Counted from the first letter of the stretch, positions 1 to 12,563 are shown. The stretch: DNA of 64,000 nucleotides from Onchocerca volvulus (GCA_000499405.2 HG738137.1:28269756-28333755), one strand, 5' to 3'. The notes: a model not told the origin generated them from the letters alone. Numbers and translations are program-made.

Positions 1-202
1 TTTTTTTTTTTTAAAAAAAAATACAAACAGACATTATTTCAATTCATGTTCATCTGCTCAATTTCAAATTTTAAACGTAAATACAAGCCGATTTGTTCAT
101 TTAATTGTAATTATTGTGCCAAATATTAAGAAATATCGAATGAATTACATGAGAATCATAAATGATCTGAAATGAAAGAGTAAAACACAAGAAATCAAAG
201 TA

Positions 203-2401
203 TTAGAAACAAAATTCTTTGGGAGGTGGAACCGTCGGCACTTTACCAAATTCAAATTCATCTCTTCTGAACTGCTCTATTTGTTCGATTGTTAAGTCTG
301 CCATCTTTGAGTAACATTGTTGCATTAGATCGCTGAAACTATTGTAAGTGAGCTTAATATTTTCTGAAGATATACTGTCTGCATCCAATAGATTTTCTGA
401 TCTAAAATCGGATTCTATATTTTGGCATCGTTTGACTTTCTGTGCATTTACTTAATTTCAACGATAAATGATGCTGGAATATTTTACTTAGCCCGGTATA
501 TCATAATATGGATAACAACTAACAGTTTAACAATATGAGTTCAATTTCATCATTTTTGAGTTCCTAACGAAGCTTGTTTGTAAAAAATCTGTTTACTTTG
601 TTTTATCGACGACTATTTCCGGATTCTTCTTATTCGAAAACAAATCTGCACTCGGTGCTCCTGTCGCTGATTTTTGTTTGAAAATAATATCTTTATCGCA
701 AACACCCTTATTTGTATTATTTTGATCTAATAGCATCTTGATTTTGCTTTCTTCACGTTCCTTTAGTAATGGTGAAATCCATTTATATCGGCTGAAAGGA
801 AGAAAGAATAAGACGACAAGAATTGAAAACTATTAAATGAGTGCAATTTTGGATTAAATTTCACTTGCGTACATCCATTTATTGTCTATACAAAAATTAA
901 AAAAAATGAATATTTAAATTTCATACATTAAAAATACCTCTTCTCAAATTGTGAAGATGACTGAAAATTTTCGTTAAATCCATGAATTCTAAAACCTATC
1001 TGAAATAACATTTATTTCAAATTACAAATGAAGTGAAAACTGCGGATTTATTACTGATCATAATTATTCTTTCAAAATACTACACCTTTTCTTGAAAAAA
1101 AAAAAAAAAAGTCAAGTCTGTGAAATTGCAAGAGTATATTTTTTTCAAAAAACAGACAGGAAACTTCAAAGATTTTTTTTTTTTGCTAATGTTAGTTGCA
1201 CTTATTGTAAAAGTGAAATGAGTTAATAAATGAAGAAAATAAAATTAGAAAATAAAATGAGAAAATGGACAACTAAACGAATGGATACAGAAACGAATAA
1301 GATTTCAATAAATAAATAGAAGTGAATAGGATGATGGAGGAAAACAAACATCAAATTATTACTATTGCTGCTTTTAATTCAAGATCGCAAGAAAGTTGTC
1401 GATAAAGTAAATAGAAAACTAATTAAATACAAGAAATTAAAGTTGATTAAACGGATGACAGGTTGGGAAAATAAATAACCATATTATTTATGAATTACTG
1501 ATGATAAACTGGACAATAAAATAATTTACATAGAAACTCATTTTGAAGCGAAAAATCATCAAGCGATAGCAAATGTTATTACTGCTAATCATAAGAAAAA
1601 GCTATAATATTTGATATTTAATTTTTGCAATTTTGATAAGAATTTAAGGTTGTTGAATAATAAAAAGAAAATAGACAAAAAACTCGAATCTGACTATTTG
1701 ACATTAACCAGAAGAATTAAGCCAAGAAAAAACGAAGAATGACTAGATGAAAGAGAAAAATAAAACTACTCCTTGTCATGTTTCAGAAAAATGGAGTAGT
1801 TATTCCACTCGTAAAATCAATAATAATTAGAGAAGAGATCCGAGGATGATTAAGCAGATTAATAATACAGCAACTATACAATACCATCTTGTCAATAACG
1901 TTTGACGAAAATATATTTTCTGAGACAAAGACTCGATGTTCACAATACGTGTTCCACAACAGCCGATAACGCGATAATAATACAAAAAGTCGGAATCAAC
2001 ATTTCACTGAGGATCACTGTCATAATTTCGATTATCAGCAATTGCTCAATCATTAGATATAATGAGATATAATGAAAGATTACAAAAATTTGCGGAGGAT
2101 TTAGTTGAAATCAAAGAGAAAATAAAAAATTGGAACAAGAGAAAAATGAAATTAAAATTAAATGCTAACAAACTGGTATAATTAATTTAATCTAGTTAAG
2201 CTATTCATCATATTATTGACTTACCTGTCCGGTTGGACGTCCATGTCGTTCCGGTTGCATATCGACATTTCTTCTATCCAATTGCTGCAGATCAACAATT
2301 TCCGATTGCAAAATATGTGCAAATGGACATGCTTCACCATTACGGCAGTTACCTCGAGCAAAAAATTTGCATCGAATCGCTGGACGATGTATGCCAGTCA
2401 T
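203..2401 (-). CDS. CCCH zinc-finger protein, NUP42/NUPL2-like nucleoporin candidate
   Basis: Four exons on the minus strand join in phase: 2401-2225, 999-938, 791-597 and 401-203 (633 nt, 210 aa plus stop). Donors are GTAAGT, GTATTT and GTAAAC; acceptors are TTTCAG, TTTCAG and TTTTAG. Residues 11-29 form a C-x7-C-x5-C-x3-H zinc finger (C11, C19, C25, H29). Residues 81-86 read RYKWIS. The last ~30 residues (LTIEQIEQF, then [16 protein letters not shown]) resemble the C-terminal Gle1-binding motif of NUP42/NUPL2, an mRNA-export nucleoporin on the cytoplasmic face of the pore; that link is from family knowledge and was not searched. The middle lacks FG repeats and is about half the length of the human protein. 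The start at 2399-2401 follows an in-frame stop and an acceptor-like TTTTTAG nine bases upstream. It is divergent from the hnRNP K gene. Exon structure is strong; the family name is moderate, and another CCCH protein is possible. Confidence 0.72.
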
Positions 2402-2420
2402 TATAAATCTCTAAAAATTT
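2402..2420 (-). promoter_or_regulatory. Predicted trans-splice acceptor of the CCCH gene
   Basis: On the minus strand a T-rich run ends in TTTTTAG (AG at 2412-2411), leaving a nine-base leader before the ATG. An in-frame TAG overlaps the acceptor, so the coding region cannot extend further upstream without splicing. A spliced-leader site or a 5' UTR intron would both fit. Confidence 0.45.
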
Positions 2421-2439
2421 TTTTAGAAACGAAATATTT

Positions 2440-3310
2440 CAATAATAAAACCATCTATATAAATGAAAATGTAAATGTCCTTTACTCTTTTGACACAACG
2501 CTACAAGTTTCTCATCGATTGCGTTAAAATTTCGACACAATGTTGCATTCGAAATAGGCGCGTATTTTTATGCAGATATACCTACTTTTTTTCTTACTTG
2601 TTGTAGGCGAAAACCAAAGGATAGTTGTACACAAATAGGAGAATTCTAAATAACAAATTATAGGAAAATTCCAAATGACAAGATGTTGACGAAATCAAAG
2701 GATGCAATCATAATAAACAAGATATGTTAAATATCAAATAGTACCACGAAAATTATTAAAACCAAGGATTTAAAGGTCAAGAAGCGGAATACCATTTCAA
2801 ATGGGCCAACAAGAACAAGCATGTTTTTCCTCCAAAACAATAAACATGTGGGAGGAGGAAGGAGTCCCGAAAGGGTTTAGAAAGTTCGGATTCTAGAGTA
2901 GGAGAAGTTTAACTTGAAATTTCCGATGCGACGTGGAAACAGCAGTTCATTTTATCTACAGTTTCGAACCGACGCAGCTATAGTTCGACGACAGGCACTG
3001 ACGCATTTATAGCAACAGTTCTGCAGTCCAGATCAATACATGCGACAATGCAACAGAAGACTCTTTTCGTATCTTTTCCTTATTTACCGTGTATTGTTCA
3101 TTTTCTTTTTACTATCGTATAGTACAATAGTAAACTCTCTTACCAACTCATTATATAATATCCTATGTCCTATTACAATCAATAAAGCCTATTGCTGTCC
3201 TTGCCGAATCATAATAGCAACAAGAACCCATCTCCAAGCCAACCAATCTACAAAACAAATTACATATGCTCAATCATATTTTTTCTCCAACACCAGTTAC
3301 CTGTGATAGG
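2440..3310. repeat. Dispersed repeat, copy 1
   Basis: The left end (about 2440-2612) read on the minus strand carries GGTATATCTGCATAAAAA, then ATTCGAATGCAACATTGTG, then a segment ending near GCAATCGATGAGAAACTTG. The same ordered motifs recur at 3612-3745 (minus), 4340-4450 (plus) and 54238-54365 (plus). The body to about 3310 (CGACGCAGCTATAG, and later CCTATTGCTGTCCTTGCCGAATCATAATAGCAACAAG in pieces) parallels 3960-4290. No transposase or reverse transcriptase reading frame was found, so it is non-autonomous or a remnant. Confidence 0.65.
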
Positions 3311-3611
3311 ACGCGACTCGAATCCTGTCCTTTTAATCTTTTCGGGGATCGTTCCCATTATCTGATCTTCTCATGTAGGCTCTTGATTGCTGGTCTCACT
3401 TTATTTATCTTTGAGTTGGAGCATTTTGGAGGTAACGATGTTCATTTTTGGTAAATATGTTTGTGTTTACCAAAAATAAATATATTACATGTTTTATGTT
3501 TTACGCATGTTTTATTCTTTTGACGGTTATACATGCTCATCCGTTTGGCGGTAAATATGTTTATCGCCCTTTTCGAAACTATGTCGCGCCACTTCACCTT
3601 TAGCATTCCTT

Positions 3612-4470
3612 GTCTACAATAATTGTCCTTTCCATATAAATAAAAATGTAAAATTTCGCTGTTACTTTTGACACACGTCATATTCGAACAGACGCATGTT
3701 TTTATACAGATATACCTATTTTTTTACCTATCACACTTGTAACAGGAGGAGCCTCGAATGATTCGAATTCCAAAACACTCCAAAACGCGATAAAGAAAAT
3801 AAGTCAATCAATCAAGAGATAACACGGATGGAGATCAGGTGAGGAAGAGGAGCCTCGAAAGGATTCAAAAGGACATGATTTTGAGCTGGAGTTCAAATTC
3901 ACATTCAGAATTTTTACACCGACTATATTTTATATGTATGCTTATCACTTTGAATTCCGAACTGTCAACAGTTTGGAGTTCAAAGCGACGCAGCAATAGC
4001 AACAATCCGATAATTCAGTTGAGCAGTTTTCATACGAGCGATGAAGAGAAGAATAACCCAATGATCAATTTGACTGGATATTCTGTGATAATTGTTTGTT
4101 ACGAAAAATCACTCTTCCATCAATGAATAAAACTTTCTCGACAGAATTCGTCTATGTCACACAAGACATAAAAGACTTTTCCGACACTTATTGCTGATCT
4201 AGCCGAATGACAATAGCAAGAAGAAGCAATCCCCAATCCAACCAGATTACAATCCAAATTACAATTCGATCACATTTTCTTCCTTAACATTTCCCACTTA
4301 AACAGACTGAGCTACAGCAATGTGTGTATATAAAAAGCATATAAAAACATAAAAATATGCGTATATATAAACATGTACGTATTCGAATACTATGTATCGA
4401 AATTTCAAAGCAGTTCGTAGAAATTCTCGGATATTTAAGATTTTGAACAAACGAACACTCATATTTTTTA
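3612..4470. repeat. Dispersed repeat, copy 2, with inverted ends
   Basis: This is a diverged second copy, about 1.1 kb after the first and in the same orientation. Its left end (3612-3745) carries the end motif on the minus strand, and its right end (4340-4450) carries it on the plus strand (ACATGTACGTATTCGAATAC, then TCGAAATTTCAAAGCAGTTC), so the unit looks like an element with inverted terminal regions. Internal matches to copy 1 include CGACGCAGCAATAG and the region 4180-4290. The segment 4044-4110 also matches 51858-51920. Confidence 0.55.
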
Positions 4471-5570
4471 GATAGACTAGTTGGATCCGCCATGCGCTGT
4501 CACGGCAAGTTCCAGCTCGTCTATATAAATAAAAAAAAACTAAAAATAAGGGAAACTAAGAAAAACATAGAGCACATAAATGACTTAAGACTCTATAGGA
4601 TGAAATATTAAGATCCAAAGGCCATAATAATCAAATAAGATTGAAGGTATATTCAGCAAATCAATTAATAAATAAATCACTGATATAACCTAAGATAAAT
4701 GGATATGCATATTAAAGAAATTGTCAGAAAACAAAAAAACTAAGATGAGAAGTTTTTGATCAAACATTCTATTTGACCAGAAGCAAAATACTGTAAAAGG
4801 TTGAAAGTTATACTTAACTTACGACTCAAGATAAGCCAAACGGTAAACGAGAAGAAATAGAAGTGCGAACTGGGATGATGGTTTATCATCACTCTTTTAC
4901 ACACCACAAATGAAATTCGGACTGCGTATAAATTTACATTGCGAATTTTGATGATTGATATTTTTTTTCTGTCCTGTCCTCCTTGGCTCGTAAATCATTT
5001 GTCCTTGCCGTTTACCTCTGCCGGTTTGGTGCGTTCCTTCCGGTTGTTATTCCGTTTTTCCTGTTAATCTTGGATTGTTATCCAACAGTCCAATCAAATA
5101 TTCTGCTTGGATTAATTTCATCTCTCCAACCTAAAGTCGCAGTTATTCAATAGATTGATCACAAAAATTTGTGTTGGTCTTCCTAATCATTGTTAATGTT
5201 ATATACTTATCATAACTGCCTATTTTCTTAGTTTTCGTTTTAAAGATGAGCACATTAATATTAAAATCTATCCACCAACAGAGTTATTCTCGTTCGAAAT
5301 TCTTTGTTAGGATTTTAACAAAAATATTCGTTCTTATCTTTCTTTTGCTGATGTTGTAAACATTTACGACTTGTTCGTATTATAAAAAAGCAAAAAATGT
5401 CAAGTTAGAACTGAATTAAACAATTCGAAGTTGGATCGAATTATAAAATTTGGTTCAGTCCGATATCTTTTTAATTTGTTATGCATTTTTCGCATCAGAA
5501 TGTGAATTATATGGATATCATCCTATTGGTAATTTGTAACTTTTTTTTATTGTTATTTTCATATTTTCTT
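4471..5570. other. Intergenic, promoter side of the hnRNP K gene
   Basis: No coding signal was found. The stretch 4971-5100 is less AT-rich than its surroundings (CTTGCCGTTTACCTCTGCCG, GTGCGTTCCTTCCGG) and could hold promoter elements or a 5' UTR, but no specific motif could be assigned. Confidence 0.4.
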
Positions 5571-5575
5571 TATAG
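5562..5575 (+). promoter_or_regulatory. Predicted trans-splice acceptor of the hnRNP K gene
   Basis: TATTTTCTTTATAG ends at 5575 and leaves a 29-base leader before the ATG at 5605. It fits a spliced-leader acceptor or the end of a 5' UTR intron. Confidence 0.45.
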
Positions 5576-5604
5576 AAAAGTTAATTAGTTGGCGCTAGAG
5601 CACG

Positions 5605-8600
5605 ATGAAACGCCACGGTGGTGATGATGATTTAAACACATCGGGTAACCATGAAAGTGCAAAATCCGGTAAGCGACAGCGTCCAGATAGCTATCAAGAA
5701 GCTCTGGCGGCCGGTAAATATGAACTAAGGCTGTTGGTGTCGAGTCGTGGAGCTGGTGGAATTATTGGCAAAGGTGGCGAAAATATCAAACGATTAAGAT
5801 CAGAGGTTTGCTTTTATTTTTTATTTTTTAGGGAAGCTTAATGTTATGTAAATATCTCGAGTGTATTGCACACAACGAACCGTAAAATTGTCATTCAAAT
5901 GTTGGAAAGTACAATTTTGATTTCGTTTGAAACTGACAATATGAGTGCCAAGTTAAAATATGCAATTTAACAATTGGCGTAATGAGCTGCCTTTGAGAGG
6001 CATTTGCTTAGTGGTTCCAAGGAATAGTTATACTATTATCAAGATGTGCAGTGCTCGAAGTACCCTTGTAATCCTGCTGTTTGGACAATTTCTTTTTCGG
6101 TATTTCTTTCTCTTTAAAATTATAAAATAGTTCAAAATAATATATTCCAAAATGAATTAACGTTTTGCTCAAAGCACTGAAATTTTATTTTTTTTGAAAA
6201 ATGTTTCCCGAAAAAAATTCGATACATAATGTATGATACAGTTGATTAATTCGCTCTTTTCAGCCCTAATTCCTAATCACAATCCCGATATCCAATCCCG
6301 ATGCCCGATTTCCTTCAATTTCACCTGCAACACACTGTTGTTGTTGGATGATGCAATATGTATTTATGGATTATGAATTTAAGTGAAAGACCAAGGCAAA
6401 CACTGCTACCAAATACCAATGCTTTTCTTAGTCCTAATTTCCGTTTCAGTCCCACAGTTTTCAATTTTTTTTATTTTCCTCTCAAATTTATAACTTTATC
6501 TTTTGCTTTGCAGTACGATGCGAATGTCACAGTCCCCGATAGCCAAACTCCTGAACGGTAATCCCTGCTCCCGTCTCTCAATTTTCTTTCTTTTTTTTTC
6601 TTCTTTCCAAACTATTAATTGGGAAAAAATTTTGTATTTAGTTTATTCAATCAATTCAGTATAGCTATTTAATTAATGCCCAGTAATTAAAAAAATTATT
6701 TTATTAGAGCATTTCTTTTTTATCTGAGATGAATTTATTGCGAAAGACACCAATAGTCTAATCATTAAATGAATTAAGTTACTCAGCTGTATCCGGCGTG
6801 CATAAGAAATACAGTGCATTGATATCGGACAGACTGAGTATTTCTTGTCCCCGAAATTAGATTCTCGCTGGAAGAATCTCCCTATACCCTTATACTTTTT
6901 CCATTAGGTGACAACTTTGAGGGGTAAGGAAAACTCTTATTTCTTATCTTATTGATTAAATCATTTATATGGAATCACTGAAAGGTATATTTTTGAATAT
7001 ATTTAAATCAGTGAGTTTCCACGAATTATTTCAAAGAAAAAAAAATGAAGGATTTAATCAGGAAAGAAGATTTTTCGAAAGTAATAAAAATAAGATTGTA
7101 TTGTGAAATTTCGAAATTCTCATTTCATTGTTTTTCAGAATTGCCACTATTGTTGCTACAGTCGACAATGTACTCTCAATTGTTGCCGAAATTATTCCAA
7201 AAATTGATGATGTTAGTTGCTTACTATTGTTTCTTTATTTCAATATATATGTTGATGAAAGGGATCAGAAAATGCAGTATTATCATAAATATATTAATGC
7301 TATAAATTTCTAATAATTTAGTTTCGATTCGTATTTTATTCCGTCCAAGTATTAAATATCGCTAAAAAGGGAAGATATTTGCAGTTGAATCAAATTAGAT
7401 CATATAGTAACGATTTTCTGAAGGGTTATTTATCTTGCATCTTACGAATTGGCTGTGTTTTTCACCATTTTTGAAAAAAACAATTTAAAAAAACAAAAGA
7501 TTATTGCAGAGTCGAGAAGGTGATTCCAATCGTCCAATTGAACTTCGTGTTTTGGTACATTCGTCACATGCTGGTGCAGTTATCGGACGTCAAGGATCAA
7601 AAATTAAAGAAATGAAGGAAGAACTTGGTGTACAAATGAAGGTAATTGTAGTATATTCTTTTTTCAAGATTTTAGAAAGATATGGTTTCAGTTTTGACCA
7701 GTTGTTGATTTTAGAGTCCATCCTTTTTGTTAATGAATATTACTATAAATCATCATCATCATATCTTGTCAACATTCCAGTTACAGAATTATCTTTTCGT
7801 GAATTGGTTTGTGTTAGCGAACACTTATTTGTTTCTCATCAATTTTGGTATACCATCTAGATCTTTTAAGCATAATTTTTTTTTTCATGCACTCCCATTT
7901 TTTTCCGTTTTGCTTGAGAATTATTATACAGCTTAACAGATATAATTTTAGGTATTTGCACAATGTCCACCTCAGTCTACAGAGCGTGTCGTATCAATTA
8001 AGGGAGCTCCCGACAAAATAATAGCTTGCGTAAATCATATCATGAATATGCTTAAAGAGGTATAGTTTTACCGATCTTAGTTTTACAACTGATCCATTTA
8101 TTGATCCTTTTTTCTCTTGTCAGCATTATTTCTTTATTTAAATAAATGAGTTAAGTGTCCCAAAGCGAAAATTATCTTAGATCTTGCTTGTTTTGTGCAA
8201 GAACTTTCGGAATTTTCATAGTTGCTACACATTATCGACGAAAGCAATTTCAGATTCCAATCAAAGGAGTAACAAAACCATATGAATCAATGTTCTATGA
8301 TCCAAGCTACTCAAATGAGTATGGTGGCTATCCACCAGATCGTAACTATCGTGGCCCGATGATCCGTGGACCAATGGCAATGACTTCATATGGTAATTAT
8401 GGCCGCAATTTTCCACGACAGATTGGCGGACGTGGTCCACTGTCGGCTGTCGCGTTGCCACCATATATGGGACCAGAAGAAAGCACTCAGGTTGAGATTA
8501 AGATATAAGATTTTTATGCCAAACACAGTAATTAATTCTGCATTTTAAAAATTTTCTGGAAAAAACTCGCTTAGGTGACGATACCAAATGAGCTTGGTGG

Positions 8601-9027
8601 TACCATAATTGGTAAAGGCGGTGAACGAATTAATAGAGTGCGTGAAGAATCAGGAGCTCAGATCGTTGTGGGACCGCAGCAAGAATCTGGCGAACGTATC
8701 ATAACAATTACTGGCACCTCAACAGCTATACAAACAGCCCAGTATTTGTTGCAGCAGTGGTTAGTATTAGTTTCAATAGAATTAAATAACATGTATGACG
8801 AAATCATATGCTGAAGATTACTTCTGTAAATGTTTCATCAAGAAGTTAAGATCATCTCGATTTATTCTGAAGATGAAGCTAAGAACAGTAATGTCACAAT
8901 ACTTTGTTTTTAATTCATTTAAACGTCTAAATGGTGATGTTGCTAATGTTGCTTCGAATTAATCAATTATACCTGTTTCAGCGTTCGCCAGTCCGTTGCG
9001 GGGCGAAGATATTTGAATGAAATATGA
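5605..9027 (+). CDS. hrpk-1: hnRNP K homologue, three KH domains
   Basis: Eight exons join in phase: 5605-5805, 6514-6557, 7139-7211, 7510-7641, 7952-8059, 8254-8490, 8575-8759 and 8982-9027, giving 341 aa. KH1 (exons 1-3) has GKGG at residues 55-58, KH2 (exons 4-5) has GRQG at 132-135, and KH3 (exons 7-8) has GKGG at 278-281; these loops bind single-stranded C-rich RNA or DNA. Exon 6 encodes a Gly/Arg/Tyr/Pro-rich linker ([14 protein letters not shown]), as in hnRNP K. An N-terminal KRQRP may act in nuclear import. The family regulates splicing, stability and translation of mRNA in nucleus and cytoplasm. The last junction restores [14 protein letters not shown], typical of nematode hnRNP K; if intron 7 is retained the frame runs on to a different tail and stops at 8814. 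Length fits the nematode orthologue and is shorter than the human protein (463 aa). The symbol follows the C. elegans orthologue. Confidence 0.93.
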
Positions 9028-10378
9028 AAGATTTGAATGGCGTGAAATGGCCTGAGCGAAAAAATTTATTGGAATTTCTTTTTTTATATCGGTTTTGTGA
9101 TTGTAAATCATTTGAATGTTTCTTTTTTTAATTCAATTTCTTGAATTTTTTATTTGTTGTGAGTGAAAACATGCGCTTTTATTAGTAAAAAAGAATTCAT
9201 TCCTTTCTTCGTAATAAAAAGCAGTGTTTATTATTGGGAAGTATATCTTCAAAGTACATTTATTTTACCGGTATTTCATTTTTTTTCCAAAAGAAAGAAG
9301 TTCATTAATTACAAGCACAGAGTTTTTTGAAAGCAAAATTGTGGTTTTTTGAAATGAGAAGTGGATTCATCAATTAACGGAATTATGGATATGATCCAAA
9401 TAAGTATAAAATATTCGCTCAGAGATTTGTACGTTTGAAATTTTGGTTTTCTGGAATTTAATGATCAGGATACGTATTTCAGTATTAATTAATATTGATG
9501 GATTTCTCTTGCTATTGAGTTGATTATTGGTTTAACGTATCAATTATATTGATATGCGTTCAGTTTAAATAGTACTGTTCATTAGATCGTAGGATATACC
9601 ATTTGTTCAGCTTAATCCCGGAGTTCTATATGATTATTTCATAACAGAGAGAACGATGCGGTCGTATTTTGGATTTTAAATTTTGTATCGATTTTGGAGT
9701 TCATTTCGAAAAAAAAAAAAAAAATTCGTAATTTGAATTTATTAGATCTTAATTGAATTTGCTGGAATCTACTTCAAATTTTTATGTATTAGTAAGGATC
9801 GGTAGATGTGCAACTGTTTGAGAAGATCCGGTCGATGAATAAAATATTGTTTTTGATAATTAATTTTTGAGCTAGGCAAATTTACTTGAATTGCGAAATT
9901 TTTAGATTTCCGGATGAATGAAAAACTTATGCAGTTATTATCACAAAGGTGTTACCAGTTAGGTTGCAGTTGCAGAATTCTTCGTGTTAGCTATTGTTTT
10001 ATTTGTCAATTATCTAAAAAACTTAGCGTTTGGAAGAGTTGGGAATATATTCTTTTGCGCAATTGGTATTAGATGAAACATTTATATAAATATATCTAGC
10101 TCAATACTTTAAGATAATGATATCGACCAAAACAGATTAAAAAGAATTCTCATTTCTTTTCGGAGTAGAAGAAGTGCAAAAATTAAAGTTCCTTTCTTGA
10201 TAGAGCTATATACTGGTCAAGAAATTGAGCCTAATTAATCGTCAGTGTTACTTTTTATTTTTCCCCCTTTTACATCTTCTATTCCGACATTTTCCATGCG
10301 AAAAGAAATTTAAGTATGCGTAGGATTTTGTCGGTTCTTTTGGTTGGACAATGAATTTACCGGATAACTTTCATTTCA
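9028..10378. other. 3' UTR of hnRNP K gene and intergenic
   Basis: A possible poly(A) signal AATAAA lies at 9213-9218, about 190 bases after the stop. An A-run lies at about 9710-9724. No further gene, RNA or mobile element was recognised. Confidence 0.5.
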
Positions 10379-10384
10379 TTTCAG
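10372..10384 (+). promoter_or_regulatory. Predicted trans-splice acceptor of the MADF gene
   Basis: CATTTCATTTCAG ends at 10384, eight bases before ATG 10393. It decides the start: an in-frame ATG at 10351 lies upstream of this acceptor and would probably be removed. Confidence 0.5.
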
Positions 10385-10392
10385 TTTTCACT

Positions 10393-11835
10393 ATGTCAAC
10401 GATCTTCGATGATCTCATCGAAGTAGTAAAAGCACATCCTATAATTTATGATATACGTATGAAAGGTTATCAGAAACGAGGTTCAAGACGTGAGAAAGCT
10501 TGGCAAGCTATTGCAAAATGTATGCAACAACGAGGGCATGACATTAATGGTAATTGTTCTTTTGTTCTTTTGCTTGTCAATTAATTTATTTATTTAATCT
10601 AAATCTACTTGTTTGCGAACTAAAACTAACAAATGACATCGAAAATTATATATATGCGACAAATTCGTATTGAAAATGTTTATGATATTCATATAAATCC
10701 AGAACATATCATTCGATGTCATTGGTTTAGCTTCAGTTTGTGAGCAACTAGGTTGGAAATATTCATAAATCATGTTTTATCATGAGTGATATTTTATGAG
10801 AAAAATAATCATTTACTTTATAATGATAAGATTCCTTTCTAAACTATTTTTCTATACTAAACATTTCTATTGATAACGATATTATCGTTCAATATTTTAG
10901 ATGATGGATGTCGTAGGAGATGGAATAAGTTAAAATTCGCTTATACTCGAGATCGAACATTGAGAAGAATCCAGGGCACACCTCCTTTGAGAAGTTCATG
11001 TGCAAAATATTTCGATTCGCTTGCATTTCTCAACCCATTTCTTGACGACTATAAAGCGTAGCTTCTTATTCTCTTTTTTTTTCTTTTAATTTTTTCCCAT
11101 AATTTTTCAAAATTTTCCTTTTTTTTTTTTTTTTTTTCTAATGTCAGTCACTAGAATAGAATTCATAAGTATAGGCAAGAATAGAGGAAGAAGTCTTTTT
11201 TCATTAATTCAAAAAATCTTGGTTAAAATATGTGAATGGTCTTTTGATATCGGGCTAAAATTAGCATTAATTTTACCAAAATAATTTTAATGTATAATGG
11301 ATCGGAAATCTTAGATTTGAGAGAAGTTCCTATTCAAGATTTGGAAAAATTCTTAAGATTTACCAGTGAATTTTCGTTCTTAGGTGAAAAAAACTTGTAG
11401 AAAATGAATAATGAAACACCCACAAATCTGCTAAATTTCCATTAATTCCGAATTGTTATTTATCGTTCAATAATTATCTTGTCAGGTTTTCTGTTGTGGA
11501 AGTTAAAATTGAGGAAATGGTTTTTTCAGACGTCCAAGGACAGTTCAACCAATAGTTTTGGATAGTGAATCAGATGATGATTCTACGATTCACTCAACAG
11601 TTCTCGATAGCGAATCAGAAGATGATAACTCCCCAAATAATAGGTGAAAAAAAATTTCTCGTTTTCATTACCAAAAAATCATTTCTTCTCATCTTGCTTT
11701 GACAATTTTATGTTTATTTAAGTAGTCGTAATAAATCCTGGTCATGAATATAATACATTACTGTTTTATAGGTCAAATTTATTGGCTATGAAAGTAGAGA
11801 AAGATGAGTTTTTGGAAGGCAAAAATGATGACTGA
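10393..11835 (+). CDS. MADF-domain protein with acidic tail
   Basis: Four exons join in phase: 10393-10549, 10901-11057, 11530-11643 and 11772-11835 (492 nt, 163 aa). Residues 6-85 match the MADF (Myb/SANT-like, Adf-1 type) pattern: LIEVVKAHPIIYD, then REKAWQAIAKCM, then CRRRWNKLKFAYTRDR, with the spaced tryptophans W37 and W60. The domain binds DNA in transcription regulators of flies and nematodes. Exon 3 is acidic and Ser-rich, with VLDSESDDD repeated as VLDSESEDD, suitable for casein-kinase-2 phosphorylation or protein contacts. No BESS domain is seen. The exon 2 donor (GC/GTAGCT) is weak; without that splice the frame stops at 11061, giving a protein that ends after the domain. The gene lies 1.4 kb after hnRNP K and 2.1 kb before the kinase on the same strand. 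The specific role is unknown. Confidence 0.85.
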
Positions 11836-12563
11836 ATTCCTGCTGAAACGGGTGCCTTATCTGAAATCACCTGAAAATTCGAGTATTTGAAGATGTTTAT
11901 TTGATTATATATTTTCAAAACAAAGTCATTTTTAACAGTTTTAAACAATAATTTTGTATATATTTTATATTTTTGTAAATATAGCAGATATTAATCCTTT
12001 GTTCTTTGGAAATTATGCTTATCTCTTCTATTTTTTGCTTGTGCTACTAAAAATCAAAAGTTCGGTGTAGTTTTTGTAAGGAAATTAATGCTTTATCATT
12101 TCTGTTGTATCACTCCATTCTATAATTATTGAGACATTAAATATATCAGGATTCGAATTTTCCTTCATTAATTTTACCATTATTTCTTGAATACATGATT
12201 AAACGGGATCAGACAATTTCGGGAAGTAATTTCGAGATTTGTTTCTTTGTTCCTATTATATTATAGGAGAAAGTTGTGTTTTTCCTCTAAAATTCAAAAC
12301 AAATCAATCTAAAACTGTCGATTGATTTGCTTTTTTTTTTCTTTTTTTCTGGTTGTACGGCTATTTGAACTTAATGCAAATTTAACCAATTTTGAAAGAT
12401 TTTTTCTCTTTTTCTGTAGAAATTTTAACTGAATTATATTGATTCGAAATAATATTTCATTATTCCTTAATCTAGTGAATAATAAATAATATCTTATTTA
12501 TAAGCAATATTTAATGCTGTAAGAATTTTTAGTATGAAAAACTTTTGCAGATACATACTTTTA

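Noticed and set aside
2216..2527. 103-codon plus-strand frame
   Set aside because: It is the antisense shadow of the zinc-finger exon 1 on the minus strand and continues into the dispersed repeat.
3040..4126. Plus-strand frames of 62-95 codons within the repeat copies
   Set aside because: They do not correspond between the two diverged repeat copies and show no transposase or reverse transcriptase motif.
10351..10392. Upstream ATG of the MADF frame
   Set aside because: It is separated from the MADF start by a strong CATTTCATTTCAG acceptor, so it is probably outside the mature mRNA.
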